This document shows positions 23,581-35,494 of a stretch of DNA of 64,000 nt, in pieces; within the stretch, counting starts at the first letter, position 1, and every line of letters begins with the position of its first letter. This stretch comes from Lycorma delicatula. Lineage: Eukaryota > Arthropoda > Insecta > Hemiptera > Fulgoridae. Under the pieces are notes generated by a model. It saw nothing but the letters and a program-made list of their open reading frames with translations, was not told the origin of the DNA and made no database searches. The position numbers and the translations under genes were made by a program. The stretch is taken from NCBI RefSeq assembly GCF_047948215.1, contig NC_134458.1, positions 85,763,260 through 85,827,259 of the forward strand, read 5' to 3'.

Positions 23581-25509
23581 CTTCGTTTGAAATATAAAAA
23601 TATTCATAGTGAAAATTTAAACCGCTAAAACTACTTATCTTATTGAGACCCAAATTAAAAAATTAAAAGATAGTAATTATAGATAATTATGATAATAATT
23701 AGACACTTAAAGGTATTATTTATTATATTATAACAGTACGTTTAAGTATGTTTACTAAATTCGAACAAAAACCACCAAATCTGTAAGAATTTGAAAATTT
23801 CGTCTGAAACCGTTCTTTTTTTTAATTTGGAAGCATTTAAAAAAAATACGAGAGAAAATTTTAACCTTTTAAAATAGTTAAAAAATCCTACGAATAATAA
23901 TAAGTAATAAGTTATGAATTTTGATAGTATCTCCCCATTGTTTTGAAATTCTGACACCAAAATATAAGAGAATCACTGTCTTAATAATATGCAAGTTTTT
24001 ATGCCATATTTGAAGATTTTTAATCTGGCCAATCCAAATTACCAACCCAAATTTGTCATAAAAAAACTTGTCACCTTTTGCCTCTCAAGGCCTCTAGCAG
24101 CCTGATTTAATTATACAAATTTAGATTTTTGGAATGTATTTTTTCGCAAGATCAGAAAGGTAAATCTACGTAACCAATACAAAAATATTCACTTTTTAAT
24201 ATGATTTTGAAGAATGAGGCTAGTTAGTGTTATCAACAGTCAAATTCGAATTTTTGAACGCGCAGAGATCAAAAAATGTTCGGTTTGACATGTTGAATAG
24301 TAAAAATGTTCAAAAAATTCGATTTGTTACCACGAAATAAATGGAAAATAGAAGGAAATTTTTGATAAAAATGACCTTTAATGGATATCTGAAAAACTAC
24401 AGACCTAACAAAATATCCTTAAATAAAACTTGTCCGTTTAGCCCTACTGATTACATTAAAGTTTGAAGCCTATATATTAGTCTAATGATTGTTGAGATAT
24501 GAGAAATTGTTTTATAGTCCCCTTTTATAATAAAAAATTATCTCTATTCAATAATTTCTGAACCGCTCGTCTCTTTTAGATAATTTAAAGTGTTAAATAA
24601 TTATCTCTCAATGCCCTCTACCGTTACGAGGTAAAATTTACTTTACTATTTTCCTTCCGTTTGTATAAAATATTTCAGAGAATAGATCAAAACCGTTGTC
24701 TATCTTTAGTTAATTACAGACGGGATTGTAAGCGGGATGTAAAGAATCGCTAAACAGAGCCGTCTTTGTACCATTGGATGATCTATGAGCCGCTCACTAT
24801 ATTTCATACACAGTTTATGAGAAAATGAAATCCCATACACAGACATGAGAATGAGGATATTCTCTTTCTCATGTCTAACAGTCCTGCGCCTGTATTCGCT
24901 ATGAAAGCACAAAAGATTGCTAGACTCGCCGGCACATATGTTGGCGCAGGGACTGAAAGCCTATATACTAGTATTCTGCATGTATTGGCCTTTGTTACAA
25001 GCAAACTAAAAACATTGTCTTTTTATGTATGTCTTTGTGGTGTGGTAATATATAAAAAAACAGGTTTCATAAACTTGCTGTACCGTATGTAATTGTTGAA
25101 TTTTATTCAAAATTATATATTTACGTGTGATCTAGACCTACTTGCTGTTGTATAGCAACTAATAATAGTAGAATCATTCATGAATCATACATGACTAATG
25201 TGCTATTTATGAGTTGTTGTAAACACTATACGCCATTCTAAGAATTTCATTCACTTATTTTTAGTCTACTCTAATAATTGCGCTGTGAAGAATCATATCA
25301 TGTCACACATCGCTTGTAATTGTGTTAGAACATAACATAACATCACGTAGTGATTATTATAGAACACTTATTGCGGTGTATATTCTACTTAATGAAGTGA
25401 ATAGCTGTTAGTGATTAATTTTTACTACTTGTGTGGTTTTCATTTAAGGCTTTGTCATAAATTCAGTCGTGTAAATTTTCAATATTTCAATACAGTTACT
25501 GTTTTTAAT
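23581..25509. other. Non-coding stretch upstream of a DDE transposase start
   Basis: No coding blocks recognised. It probably includes the 5' end of the DNA transposon whose transposase begins at 25510, but I could not find a matching inverted repeat pair. Confidence 0.4.
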
Positions 25510-25849
25510 ATGTCCAAGTTAGGAGGAAAAGGTACAGTAGTTCATAATCAGGAAAGTGAAATTGTATTCATTGTTTACAATTTCTTTTTACAAAACAATG
25601 CCGGAACCAGAATGGTGAGGAAAAGTGCTGAATATGATTGTTCAAGCGACAAAAGTATCAAAACGAACGAAGGTATCCAAAGAATTATAGCAAAAGGAAA
25701 TCAAATGAAACTGAGAAGTCATCCGTGTTCGTTTTGCGAGAAAACGTGTAAATCGCTCCAGTACTGTGTGCAATTTAGATTCGTTTGACACGGATGCTTT
25801 GAGGCGTTTAATAAATAAATTTTATTTAACTGAAAGATAAGTTTTTACC
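25510..25849 (+). pseudogene. DDE transposase, N-terminal part (split gene, part 1)
   Basis: Starts at ATG 25510 with MSKLGGKGTVVHNQESEIVF, then a helix-turn-helix region ending IQRIIAKGNQ. After a frameshift near 25735 it continues in another frame with KRVNRSSTVCNLDSFDTDA and LRRLINKFYLTER. This matches the N-terminal region of an insect IS630/DDE_3-type transposase whose C-terminal catalytic part lies at 31262-32119. The reading breaks at TACC (25846-25849), where the BEL/Pao element begins. An in-frame TAA replaces a sense codon at the ER* position. Non-functional. Confidence 0.8.
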
Positions 25850-28800
25850 AATCCTATCTATGAAATTGTGTTCCATTGATTCCTGTCAATGTTAGGTTTT
25901 ACGAACTGGTTTATTTTAACAGACTCAAAAAATGCAATTGATTGTATAAATTGGGCCATTATGTTTGTAATGTGTTGAGTAATATTTCGTCCCAATTAAT
26001 TTTGGGTTACCACAACAATTGCATAAAAGGTTTATGTGAAAAAACAATAGGACCAATAAGTTCTACAGGATCAAACACACCTGCTATGATGGACAGAATA
26101 TTTCTTTTAGTGTGTTTTTTAGGATCATTAGAATGAGTAATTTGGAAAAGTAGTGTGTCTGAGTAATTATTCCATAGAACTCCTAAAGTACTTATATTCT
26201 GTTGTTGATTTGAAAGAAGAATTGTGATCAGGAGAAGAAATGATGCAATTATTTTAATACCATGTGTGGAGTGAAAAACATATTATTGTAATAATTTAGA
26301 AATATCAATTTTTAATTGAATAACTTCATTTAAGTTATCTGAACCTGTTATGTGGTCATCAACATAAAAATCATTTTGAATGGCCTTCCAAGTTAATGGA
26401 AAATCATTTTCATTTATTATTTGAATTAGACATCTAGTGGCTAAGTATGGTGCACAAGCGGTTCCAAACGTTACAGTTCGTAATGTGTAGTGTTTTATCT
26501 CTTTATCTGGAGAATCACCCCAAAGAATGCATTGTAAATTGGAGTCGTTAGGTTTAACTAATACCTGGCGAAACAACTTTGTTATATGCAAAGTATTGAC
26601 ATAATTATGGATACTGAATCTAAGCATTATGGAAAATAAATCTTGTTGAACTACAGGTCCAACTAACAAAGTATGACTGAGGGATAGGCCATTAGTGGTT
26701 TTAGCTGAGCTGTTAAAAACAACTCGTAGTTTATTTGCCAGACTATAAAACTTAAGTACTGGATGGTGAGGTAAATAGCACATATTTAATATGTTAATTA
26801 ACAAATTATCGGAGTTGAGTTGACCTAAATTTAAATATTCCTGTATGAAAGCGGAATAATCTTTTTTAAGGTTGGAATTGTTGCTTAGTTTTCTTTCCAA
26901 AGATTAGAATCTATTTTTAGCATTAACAAAGGAATTAAATAGTTGAATAATATTAGCTGTGTGTGGTAACAAACGTTAAATCTGCCTTGATTATTTCAAG
27001 TAGTATTAGAAGGAAAATTTTTTTCACATGTTGAATTTTCATTAACTGACATATCACTTTTAATTTCTTCAACTTCCCAAAATTTTTCGATTACAGTAAA
27101 GATTTGTTAAGTTGAGATTTTAAGATTGTTGCGAGCAAGAAATGATGCAACAGTATTATTGCCCTTGACATTATTAGGAAGGCAACCAGTAAGTATATAC
27201 CCTAACTAAGTTTTCTCGCTAATAGGATATCTGAAATTTTGAATGAATTTTCCAGATGAGATAAGATTCAAATAGAATGAGCTTCAATCAGGATGTCAAC
27301 GCTATTTGCTATGTTGAAATTAGGATTTGCAAGAAATATGTTATAAGGTAGATTGAAATGTGAAATATCAAATGTGTATGAAGGAAGGCTATCAGTTATG
27401 TCTGGTAAAACAGCACATTGCAATTTGAATGAAAAGTTCTTATATCGAGAGTGTAATGCAAGTTTAATACTATTCAGATTGTGATGAGTTTTTTATGCCT
27501 AAAATGGGAAATCGTTTTTAATATGTTTAAGCCCTAATTTTCAGGCAAAACTATATATGTAAGAATTTTCCTGACTACCAGACTCTAATAAGATTCTACA
27601 TGAATGAGTATTACAATATATATCTCTGGTGTTCCATATAGCTGTTGACAAAATTATATTTTCGTTTGACTGATTCTTAGATGAACAATAGGCATTAATT
27701 TCACACTTATTGCCTTCTAATTTAGAATCATTAATTTTGTCCATATGAAGGAGAGTATTACATTTTTTATTGCAAATCTGACATCGACATTTTGAATCAC
27801 ATTAATTAATAGAATGACTTTTGCATAAACAATTAGAATAATTATTATCCCCCAAAAAGGCTTTACGATCCTCAATGGACACATTAAAAATTTCCTTACA
27901 GTATGGTAAATGATGGTTTGAATTACAAAACAAACATTTATTAGAATTAAATTTTGAATAATAACTAACATTAGTTCCTTTATATTGTTTATTAGAATTT
28001 AAGGTAAAACGTTAAGTAAAAAATTTGGCAGAATTGTTATAATGCTGCCCTTTAGCATTGTTTTCTGTTTTCACCTGCATGTTTGAAGTGAATGAATTAA
28101 TATTTTTGAGAGGTTGTCTCGAATTAAGAAATTCGATGAAATCTTTAAAGGTGGGAAACCTTTGATTTGACAATTTCTCCTTCCATAATCTTGAGGTGTT
28201 ATAGTCCAGTTTTGATGTTAAAAATTGGATGACAATAGATTCATATGTTAACAGGACGTTTCATTGCATCAAGTCAATTCACATAAGATGAAATTTCATT
28301 AATGAATTTAGATAAAGTGTCTACTGATTCTCTTTTTGTAGAATCTAAGCTTAAAATGCGATCAGCATTTGAAATGCAAACATATATTTGTTGTCAAATT
28401 GTGTTTTTAACCATTCTAGTGCAATAATATAATTTTCATTTGTCAATAGTACATTTTTAATGACAGCTAAGGCTTCATCCTTCAAAGAAGAATGTTAATT
28501 TTTGAATATTAGTTAAATCATCTCTATGTACTAAATCAATAAATATATTAAAATTGTGCTGCCACTCTAATGTATTAACTCTAAATAAAGTTATATTAAT
28601 GGGTTGTAGTTGTGTTTTTTTAATTGTTGCATTTGAACTAAATTCTTGAGTAGATGATTTTTTATTATTATTTATTAAATGTTGCAATTTGGACTCGATG
28701 ATACACAAGTCTTCCTCGACTTGTATACAATCCGATGATAAAACATCATCATCAAATTCCATTTCAATTTTTGATTGTATGATATCATATTTGCTTCGCA

Positions 28801-28942
28801 ACTCAAGAAGAATCCTTATTTTAATTTGCAAGGTGAGAATATTACGTTGTGAAGGAACATAGTAGGACCATAGTCATGTGCCAATCCTAATTATAGAAGC
28901 CTTTAATGATTCTCTTTATCTAATTAACTGCTCATTTTCCAT
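25850..28942 (-). pseudogene. BEL/Pao gag-protease-reverse transcriptase remnant
   Basis: On the minus strand a polyprotein begins at ATG 28942 (MENEQLIR). DUF1759-type gag follows: LRSKYDIIQSKIE and EWQHNFNIFIDLVHRD at 28831-28475. Next comes a Cys-rich zinc-knuckle-like stretch (27780-27940), then a retropepsin motif decayed to LLESGSQ from the family's LDSGSQ (27590-27640). DUF1758-type sequence ending FNIANSVDILIEAHS follows (27300-27480). The reverse transcriptase at 26900-26283 has YLPHHPVLK, VVFNSSAKTTNGLSL and FYVDDHITG. The connection domain (26200-25990) has NNYSDTLLF and IIAGVFDPVELIGPI. In the RT the first catalytic aspartate block (usually ADIEKM) is altered to LHITKL, and gag and protease are riddled with stops. 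Not functional. Confidence 0.85.
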
Positions 28943-29151
28943 AACAATATTAATAACTTAAATTAATGTAAATTAAATGATATTACAATAATGATGAAAC
29001 AATGTAAATTATATGTAAAATAAATTAAAAAGATATTACAATAACAATGTTATAGATATAATTGTTGCGATACCTGGTCGTGTGAAGTTTGTTGAATATG
29101 AAGATTCTTGAAATTTCAGATCATATATCCACAGTCGGAGGCCCAAAACTA

Positions 29152-29443
29152 TGTTCGAATAATGTCCGCCTTGGTTTAGTACCTTGGTTTGGATTAATTA
29201 TTCTAAATATTTTGTTATTCGCTGGTTCATTGAAATAAATAAAAGTCCTTATTTAGTTTATATTCCAAATTATTTTTATTGTAATCTTTGAACTTGTACT
29301 TCATGTATGCGACATTGGTGTAGGTTAATTAGTTATGCATTAATGATATGAACACGTTGAGTCTCTGAAGAGTGGAATCAGACTGAAAAATACAGAACTA
29401 GACACATGGTTACATTAGTAATATAAAATATCAACTGTTAACA
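29152..29443 (-). repeat. Candidate BEL/Pao LTR (solo, internal)
   Basis: On the minus strand this runs TGTTAACAG (29443) to ATTCGAACA (29152), with the TG...CA ends usual for LTRs and AATAAA signals near 29240. It is followed by a leader (TTTTGGGCCTCCGACTG) and the gag start at 28942. The 3' edge is reasonably placed. The 5' edge could lie further up, anywhere to ~30236. No second copy is present in the window. Confidence 0.5.
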
Positions 29444-30236
29444 AGGCCAGCCAAATATAGACAACTTTATTTCATTTATAATGAGTAAGAAGAACTATAC
29501 AATTATAATTTTATTTATTTTTACAAATAAGAAATAGGAAAGAAACATGAATCTTAACATAACTCCTCATCAAAAACTCAGATGATTTTTTCCTTTTACA
29601 ATATTGTAAAAGAACTATTACAAACAATAACATGAACAAACATTAATTTGCCATTACAGTAAATTGCATACATGACTTAAACAAAAAAGTCATACAATTG
29701 TGAGTAAATATATAATATAATCCATAATGTTGTATCTTAACAGAATAGCAAAAAAAAAAAAAAAAATTAACTGTGTACATTGAGTAAATAATATAATTAT
29801 ATTGTTAATATTTATAATTAGTTGAAATGGTGTTTACATTTATTTGTGATATAATATTAATAGTACTCATAATTAAAAAACTCATAATAAAGATAACCTG
29901 TAACTAGTATCTCAAATAACAACAATTATGCATATTGTTAAATAAATAACAATACAATCTTAAAAAATAGATAAAATAATAACTAAATCATATAATGCAC
30001 ATGCATATGTTGCATCCATGAATGAATGTGTAATAATTAGTCTGTAGACTGTTTAGGAATGTAAGAACAATATATAATGAAATCATACTTAAAATGAATA
30101 TAAATATGCAATTAGTTATAACTAGTAATACAATATTTATGAACATATTAATAGCCATATTATGAAAATAGAAATCAAATGAAATTACAAGAACAATAGT
30201 ATAAAAATAATTAAATCAATAAAGATATTATTTAAA

Positions 30237-31261
30237 TCAATCATTAGAGATTGGTAACAAACATAATTTAAGCACAGGTCTTCTTAGTTTACCATTAGCA
30301 GTATTTAAATCAACAACCTTACTAAGTTGTCAGAACCTGGATATACCTGGGAGACAATTCCATGTTTCCAATGCAAGGGTGAAAAATTTTCATTCGTGAA
30401 AATAAAATTAATACAAAATCTCTGACACAAAAGAAAACGCCACTAATTGCGTTGTTGAAGATAATGTAGATAGCTTTTAGACCATCGTTTCCTAATAGAT
30501 TGCACAAATTTTTGGAGTAGTTACCATCAGCCTAAGCGATTAATTTCAAGTTTTTGGTAATGGGTTCAGGCAAAGAGGTAAATGGACATCCAATGAGAAA
30601 GTGTCTCGGGGATAAAAGTTCTGGATTTCTATGACTGTTGAAATAGCAAAGATAGGATGGAAATTGAGACAGGCTTCAATTTGTATATATTTCCTCAAAA
30701 TTAAGGAATGTTTGTCCTATTACACGACACTTGTGATATTTGAAGCTCTTAATTTCGCTCTCCCAGAAACCACCAAAATAGGGAGAAGGAGGAATAAATG
30801 ACCAGGTTATACCTTGTATAGATGAGAATGCTTAAATGTCTGACTTAAGTTTTTATGAATTTAAAAGTTGAAATAAATTATAAAGGATATTTTTGGCGCA
30901 ACGGAAGTTGCAAACTTAAAAGAAAGTCTTATGGAAGTTGGTATCAGACAACCTCTAGACAATAAGTCATCTGGATTTTCAGAAGATTTGACGTGGTGCC
31001 AACTAGTACTTGAAGTATTTTGTTGAATTTCAGAAATTCTATTACATATGAATACTTTCTAGTTAGATGGTTGTCCATGAATCCAATGTAGTGCTATTGT
31101 CTCATCAAAATGTACGTTTAAGACATTAATTACCTTTAATATTAAACGACTAAGAAGTAGACAACCACAGAGTTCAAGTCTTGGTACTGTTATTTGTTTT
31201 AAGGGGATTAATTTTGATTTAGAGCAAAGTAAATTAGATGAGATTCTATGGTTCTTGCATC
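30237..31261 (-). pseudogene. BEL/Pao RNase H and integrase C-terminal remnant
   Basis: Minus strand: SSNLLCSKSKLIPLK, VPRLELCG, ALHWIHGQPS and SWHHVKSSENPDDLLSRG are Pao-type RNase H blocks (31250-30940). After a deletion that removes most of the integrase core, SPYFGGFWESEIKSFKYH (30790-30730), LSPRHFLIGCPFTSLPEPI (30630-30560) and a C-terminal VVDLNTANGKLRRPVLKLC before TGA (30237-30239) give the integrase tail and DUF5641-type end. This is the 3' part of the same polyprotein whose 5' part lies at 28942-25850. It lies upstream of the LTR instead of downstream of the RT. About 340 codons remain where intact relatives have roughly twice that. Confidence 0.85.
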
Positions 31262-32119
31262 TACCTACTGTGAAGAGAATTATGCAAAAAGCCCGTGAAA
31301 GTGAAATTAATTTCAAAAGAAGTGAAAGATTTTTATGAAGAATATTACGTAAAACGAGATTTAGGTGGGAAAAAACAGAAGAAAACCAGAAAATACTAAT
31401 AGAACGGCAGGACATTGAAATGCAAAAAATGAAATTTCTACCTCAAATTTCGCTGTTTCGTGAAGAAGGAAGACAAATTGTATACACAGATGAAACCTAC
31501 ATTCACAGTAGTCATGCGACTACTAAATGGTTATGGGAGAAGTGTGTACCCAACTTGCCACCTCGGTCAGTCATTGTACTAGATAGTGTATCGTATCACG
31601 ACATTCTGCTACAAAAGCAGCCAAATTCTAACTCTTTAAAAAGCGATATGATAATATGGTTAGCTGAACATTGAGTTAACTGTTCTGCTGCTATGACGAA
31701 GACTGAATTATATGATATTATAAAATTATACAAAGAAAATCAAATGAAATTTTTAATACATGACGTTTTCGAAAATTATGGTTACACAGTTCTACGGTTT
31801 CCACCTTATCATCCTAACTTAAATTCCATTGAAGTGATTTGGAGTCAAGTGAAAGGGTAACAGCTAAAAGAAATACAACTTTTAATATGTCGGACGTTCT
31901 TAAGTCAACTGAAGAGGAATTTCATAAGTGTCTGAAGCTTAGTGGAGGGGTGTCTGCGAGCATGTTGTCAACGTTGAAACAAAATACATTGAAAATGAAC
32001 ATTTATATGATGTGCACATCGACAATTTTGTGATAAACACGAATTCAGAATCGGTCACGAGCTCTTTAGAATCTACCGGCAAAAGCGACTTCGGAATTTG
32101 TGAACTACAGCTAAAGTAA
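31262..32119 (+). pseudogene. DDE transposase, catalytic part (split gene, part 2)
   Basis: Resumes at LPTVKRIMQKARESEINFKR directly after the BEL/Pao insertion, then LRKTRFRWEKTEENQKILIE. The catalytic blocks follow: VYTDETYIHSSH (first Asp, 31480-31515), VLDSVSYHD (second Asp, 31575-31610) and PPYHPNLNSIEVIW (third block, with Glu). A frameshift near 31855 leads to AKRNTTFNMSDV. A further frame change gives an acidic C-terminus ending FGICELQLK and TAA at 32117-32119. The D,D,E layout and NTTF motif fit an insect IS630/DDE_3-type transposase. Several stops and frameshifts, as well as the insertion, make it dead. Confidence 0.85.
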
Positions 32120-33535
32120 GTAGAAAAAATAACTATTTAAAGTGCCAGTATTTAAAATAATAATATTAATTGGGATACTATACTTGTTTTAATGAAATAG
32201 CATCGTATGTATTTTTAGCTACAAATATCTTCTATATTAAACTGACAATGTTTTCAGTCGGCCTAGTACCGTGCCAAATGTTTGCTGAATTCTAATAGTT
32301 TTTTGTTCCAACTTCCGTGCCGATAGTTGTAGCACATTCTTACTACTAAAAAGAATATAATCGTTTGATGATGAATAAATGTCCTTTTAAAAACGTCCTC
32401 CACAAGATTTTTAAAGACAAACCTTCAGTTTTTTTATAACGCATTATAATATAAAAAGTACTAATACTTATTTAGTTTACTGGTGGAGTACGGTGGATGT
32501 AACACGTTAAAATTAAACTCCAAACTTTTGGAAGCGTTCTACTTTTGCATCAAGGTGTTAAGTTAATACTGAAAACATCGGCTGACGAATACGGTACGAG
32601 TGAGATCAAACGGTCGAATGACAAGTTTAAATTGATATCGTTTCACTAGCTCAAATATATTATCGATTTGCTTTTCATTTGGCTTGGAGTTTGTCTGCAG
32701 GTTGTAACGCCCACGACCGGCCTTTTTATGTTATTTTAGCTATAATGAAATTTGTAAAAGATATGATCTAACATTTTCCAATGTAGAAGCCAAACCGATT
32801 ACTGTTTGTCGCTTTTCTTACTGTACTAAGTTATTTCCTCTGCGGATTGAAGTAGCAACCTTACATAATTTTATTGACGTTCTAGCGGCAATCGGAAAGT
32901 TATTTACGTAGGAATACCAAATAAAATTAGAATACTGAGAAATAGATTTTGTTACAGAAATCTAATTTACCTCGGTCAAGGACAGTTTCTCTGAGCGGGT
33001 ATTTTAATCATAAAAATAATGATACACTTTTAAATTGTTATAAATCACTTCAAGATTGCACATGTTTTAAATTATATACATATACAAATTCCGTATATGC
33101 AAGTAATATCAAATTAAAACAAAGACCAGTCGACTGTCGGATATGTTGTTTTTTTTCATTCGATGATAGGCACTCGAGTCATTCTTTTTAGATAGTCCTC
33201 ATGCTTAGCTGTGATCCACGAGTGGTCTGATATTGTTCAGAACAACATCCGCGTTGTTAACACATCCCATTCAGATAAAACCCCCTTTTTACACGCTCTT
33301 TCATTTTCAAAACTGGACAGCTCCGTTGTGTATAATCAGATTTTTGTTCTTGACAGTTTATTTATTCGTTATACGAGTAATAATTTCTTTATTGATTAAA
33401 ACTTAACCGTTAGAATTACATTTCTATAAACATAGATGCATATTTATAAATCGAGATATTTAATTTTTATGCACATATTGTTTTATTCACCTTATATATA
33501 TATATACATTAATGAATATGCGATTATACTCTTGT

Positions 33536-33572
<37 letters not shown>

Positions 33573-34039
33573 CAGAAATGTATAGGTGTGCTACGTTACT
33601 GATTGAAAAAGGAATTATTTCGGAATTCGTCTGGACAGATCAAGAGAAATCATGGAAAAATTATAATCACTGTATTGTCGGGAATTATATAATTATTTAT
33701 ATAATAAATGAGCGCGATGTTTATACATCAAGCGTATGTGTAAAGACGATAATACAAACTGTTTTTCGTTGTTGAGAGTAGCTGTACTAATTTTTTTTTT
33801 GTTACTTTAATTTAATTTTATTTCTTCAGTTAACTCAAATTTCTTTTCCTCGGTTCACAGAAAGAAATAAAATAATTTATTGATATATTTCTTACTTGAA
33901 AGTATAGCTACATATTAGTTATTAAAACATTCTGATATAAATATGAAGGCTTCACTAAATGCTACAAACATATCTTCTTTTTTTGGATAAATACATTTTT
34001 ATTTCATAATAAAAACAATTATAAAAATTAAAAAAAAAA
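32120..34039. other. Non-coding stretch with an AT microsatellite
   Basis: No coding blocks. A pure (TA)n tract lies at 33538-33567. The 3' end of the split DDE transposon probably lies in the first part, but I could not define its end. Confidence 0.4.
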
Positions 34040-34585
34040 CACGACTGCCAAAAAATAAATAAATTGAACTAACAAACCAAAGCAAATCGAACTAAAAAAG
34101 AGAAAATAAGATATGGAAATAAAGGACCAAACATCATTATGCAGCATTTAATTAAATAAAATAATGAGTGACCATTATTTTTTTGACCAACTTTCAGACA
34201 GTTTTAATTTGTTTAAATATATTTTTCATGTTAATATAGAATAATTACTATTCAGGGCTCTAATATAGAACGATTACTATTCAGAAACACCCCCCTCTAC
34301 ATCATTAAAATTTTTTTGTTGAAGGACAAAATTTTCTTATCGATGTAAGATCTGGTGAGAACTTAATCATTAGACAAATTTAAATACCTGCTATTTCTAC
34401 AACATGAAAAATATATTTAAACAAATTAAAATTGTCTGAAAGTTGACTGGTCACCCATTATTCTATTTAACTAAATACTGCACAACGATGTTTAGTCCTT
34501 TATTTCCATAACTTGTTTTCTTTCTTTTAGTTCGATTTATTGTCGTTTTTTTCTTTTATTTCTTTTTTTTTCTTTTGGCAGTAAT
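34040..34585. mobile_element. Foldback/MITE-like palindromic element
   Basis: Two ~190-bp arms, 34040-34236 and 34401-34585, are imperfect inverted complements. The best segment is CTTTCAGACAGTTTTAATTT and its partner. The outer tips read GACTGCCAAAA and TTTTGGCAGT. The central ~165 bp has no coding sequence. Confidence 0.8.
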
Positions 34586-34587
34586 GT

Positions 34588-35340
34588 TTTAGGTAGATTT
34601 CACAAGAAAGCTACCTATTGTAATGGGGTACCATGATTCGACTTCCGGAAAATTTAGACAAATCTTCACGTTTCACATCTCCCAGACGTCAAAACCACCG
34701 TCAGTTCAAAGGTTTATATATATATCACCATAACTGCCGTTATTTTGCGTCAATCACTTTCAAATTGATACATAAAATATAAAGACTCAAAATCTTGGTT
34801 GAGTTCGTTAATGGGCAAAATCGGACCATGGGGGTGGAAATGGAGGGGGGCTTTCTCGACAAAACAAAATATCGCTATAAGTTTCTTATTAAGTAAAATA
34901 TCGATTTCGTTTAAAGTTCCTACTATTCTTTGGATAATGACCTAAAATTTAACTACACCAACCATTTTTTATATCACCAACCATTGACCCAGCGGGTTGG
35001 AAATGATGGGGTTTCGAAAACAAAATAAATCACCTCCCTTAATAGTCGCAGTATCGAATCGGTTTAAAGTTGTCGTTAGTCCTCTAAACGTTACCTAAAC
35101 CTTTTGTTGAAACAATTTTTGATATGACCAACCCTTACGGCAAGGAATGATCAAACGTTTGCTGGAATTGTAAGAGGATGAGACTTGATGCTAAACATGC
35201 GAAACTTTTCACATGCAACCATTGTCGTAGTGAGTAGATTTGAAGTTTTTCTTAACTTTACGGTGGAAATCGTTTTTATCCCCTACTTCGCACCGGTGAT
35301 ATCTACCTCCGCCTTCCGACATGCCGAAAGGGATTTTTTA
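34588..35340 (+). repeat. ~750-bp interspersed repeat, copy 1
   Basis: Begins TTTAGGTAGATTTC ... CTACCTATTGTAATGG and ends near GCCGAAAGGGATTTTT. It aligns over its whole length, same orientation, with 59424-60167 (shared landmarks GATTCGACTT, AAATATCGCTATA, GACCAACCCTTACGGCAAGG). No open frame is shared between the copies, so it looks non-coding. I recall similar repeats in other insect assemblies but cannot name the family. Confidence 0.85.
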
Positions 35341-35494
35341 ATTTTTATAATTGTTTTTATTATTTTATATTTTTTAGTGATCATCGAGAAAAATTTACTA
35401 TTCGAAGACTTACGGATGCTACGTATTTAACGTACTGAGCCAAATGAGGAAACTGCAAAAATTTCAATTTATTATTTAATTGGCATATACCAAT

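Larger units (their letters stand above)
25850..31261 (-). mobile_element. BEL/Pao LTR retrotransposon in permuted order
   Basis: A 5412-bp insertion bounded by TACC on both sides (25846-25849 and 31262-31265). Read on the minus strand its order is: RNase H part (31261 down to ~30940), integrase tail and DUF5641-type C-terminus (to 30237), untranslated DNA, an LTR ending near 29152, leader, gag (start 28942), Cys-rich and protease region, reverse transcriptase, and Peptidase_A17-type connection region ending at 25850. A normal element would begin and end with LTRs. Here the LTR is in the middle and the coding region is broken at the outer ends. It is degenerate, with many stops and frameshifts and the integrase core missing. 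Confidence 0.8.

Noticed and set aside
24871..25092. 73-codon plus-strand frame with an alanine/glycine-rich start
   Set aside because: Overlapped by opposite-strand frames, no family blocks, and no splice context.
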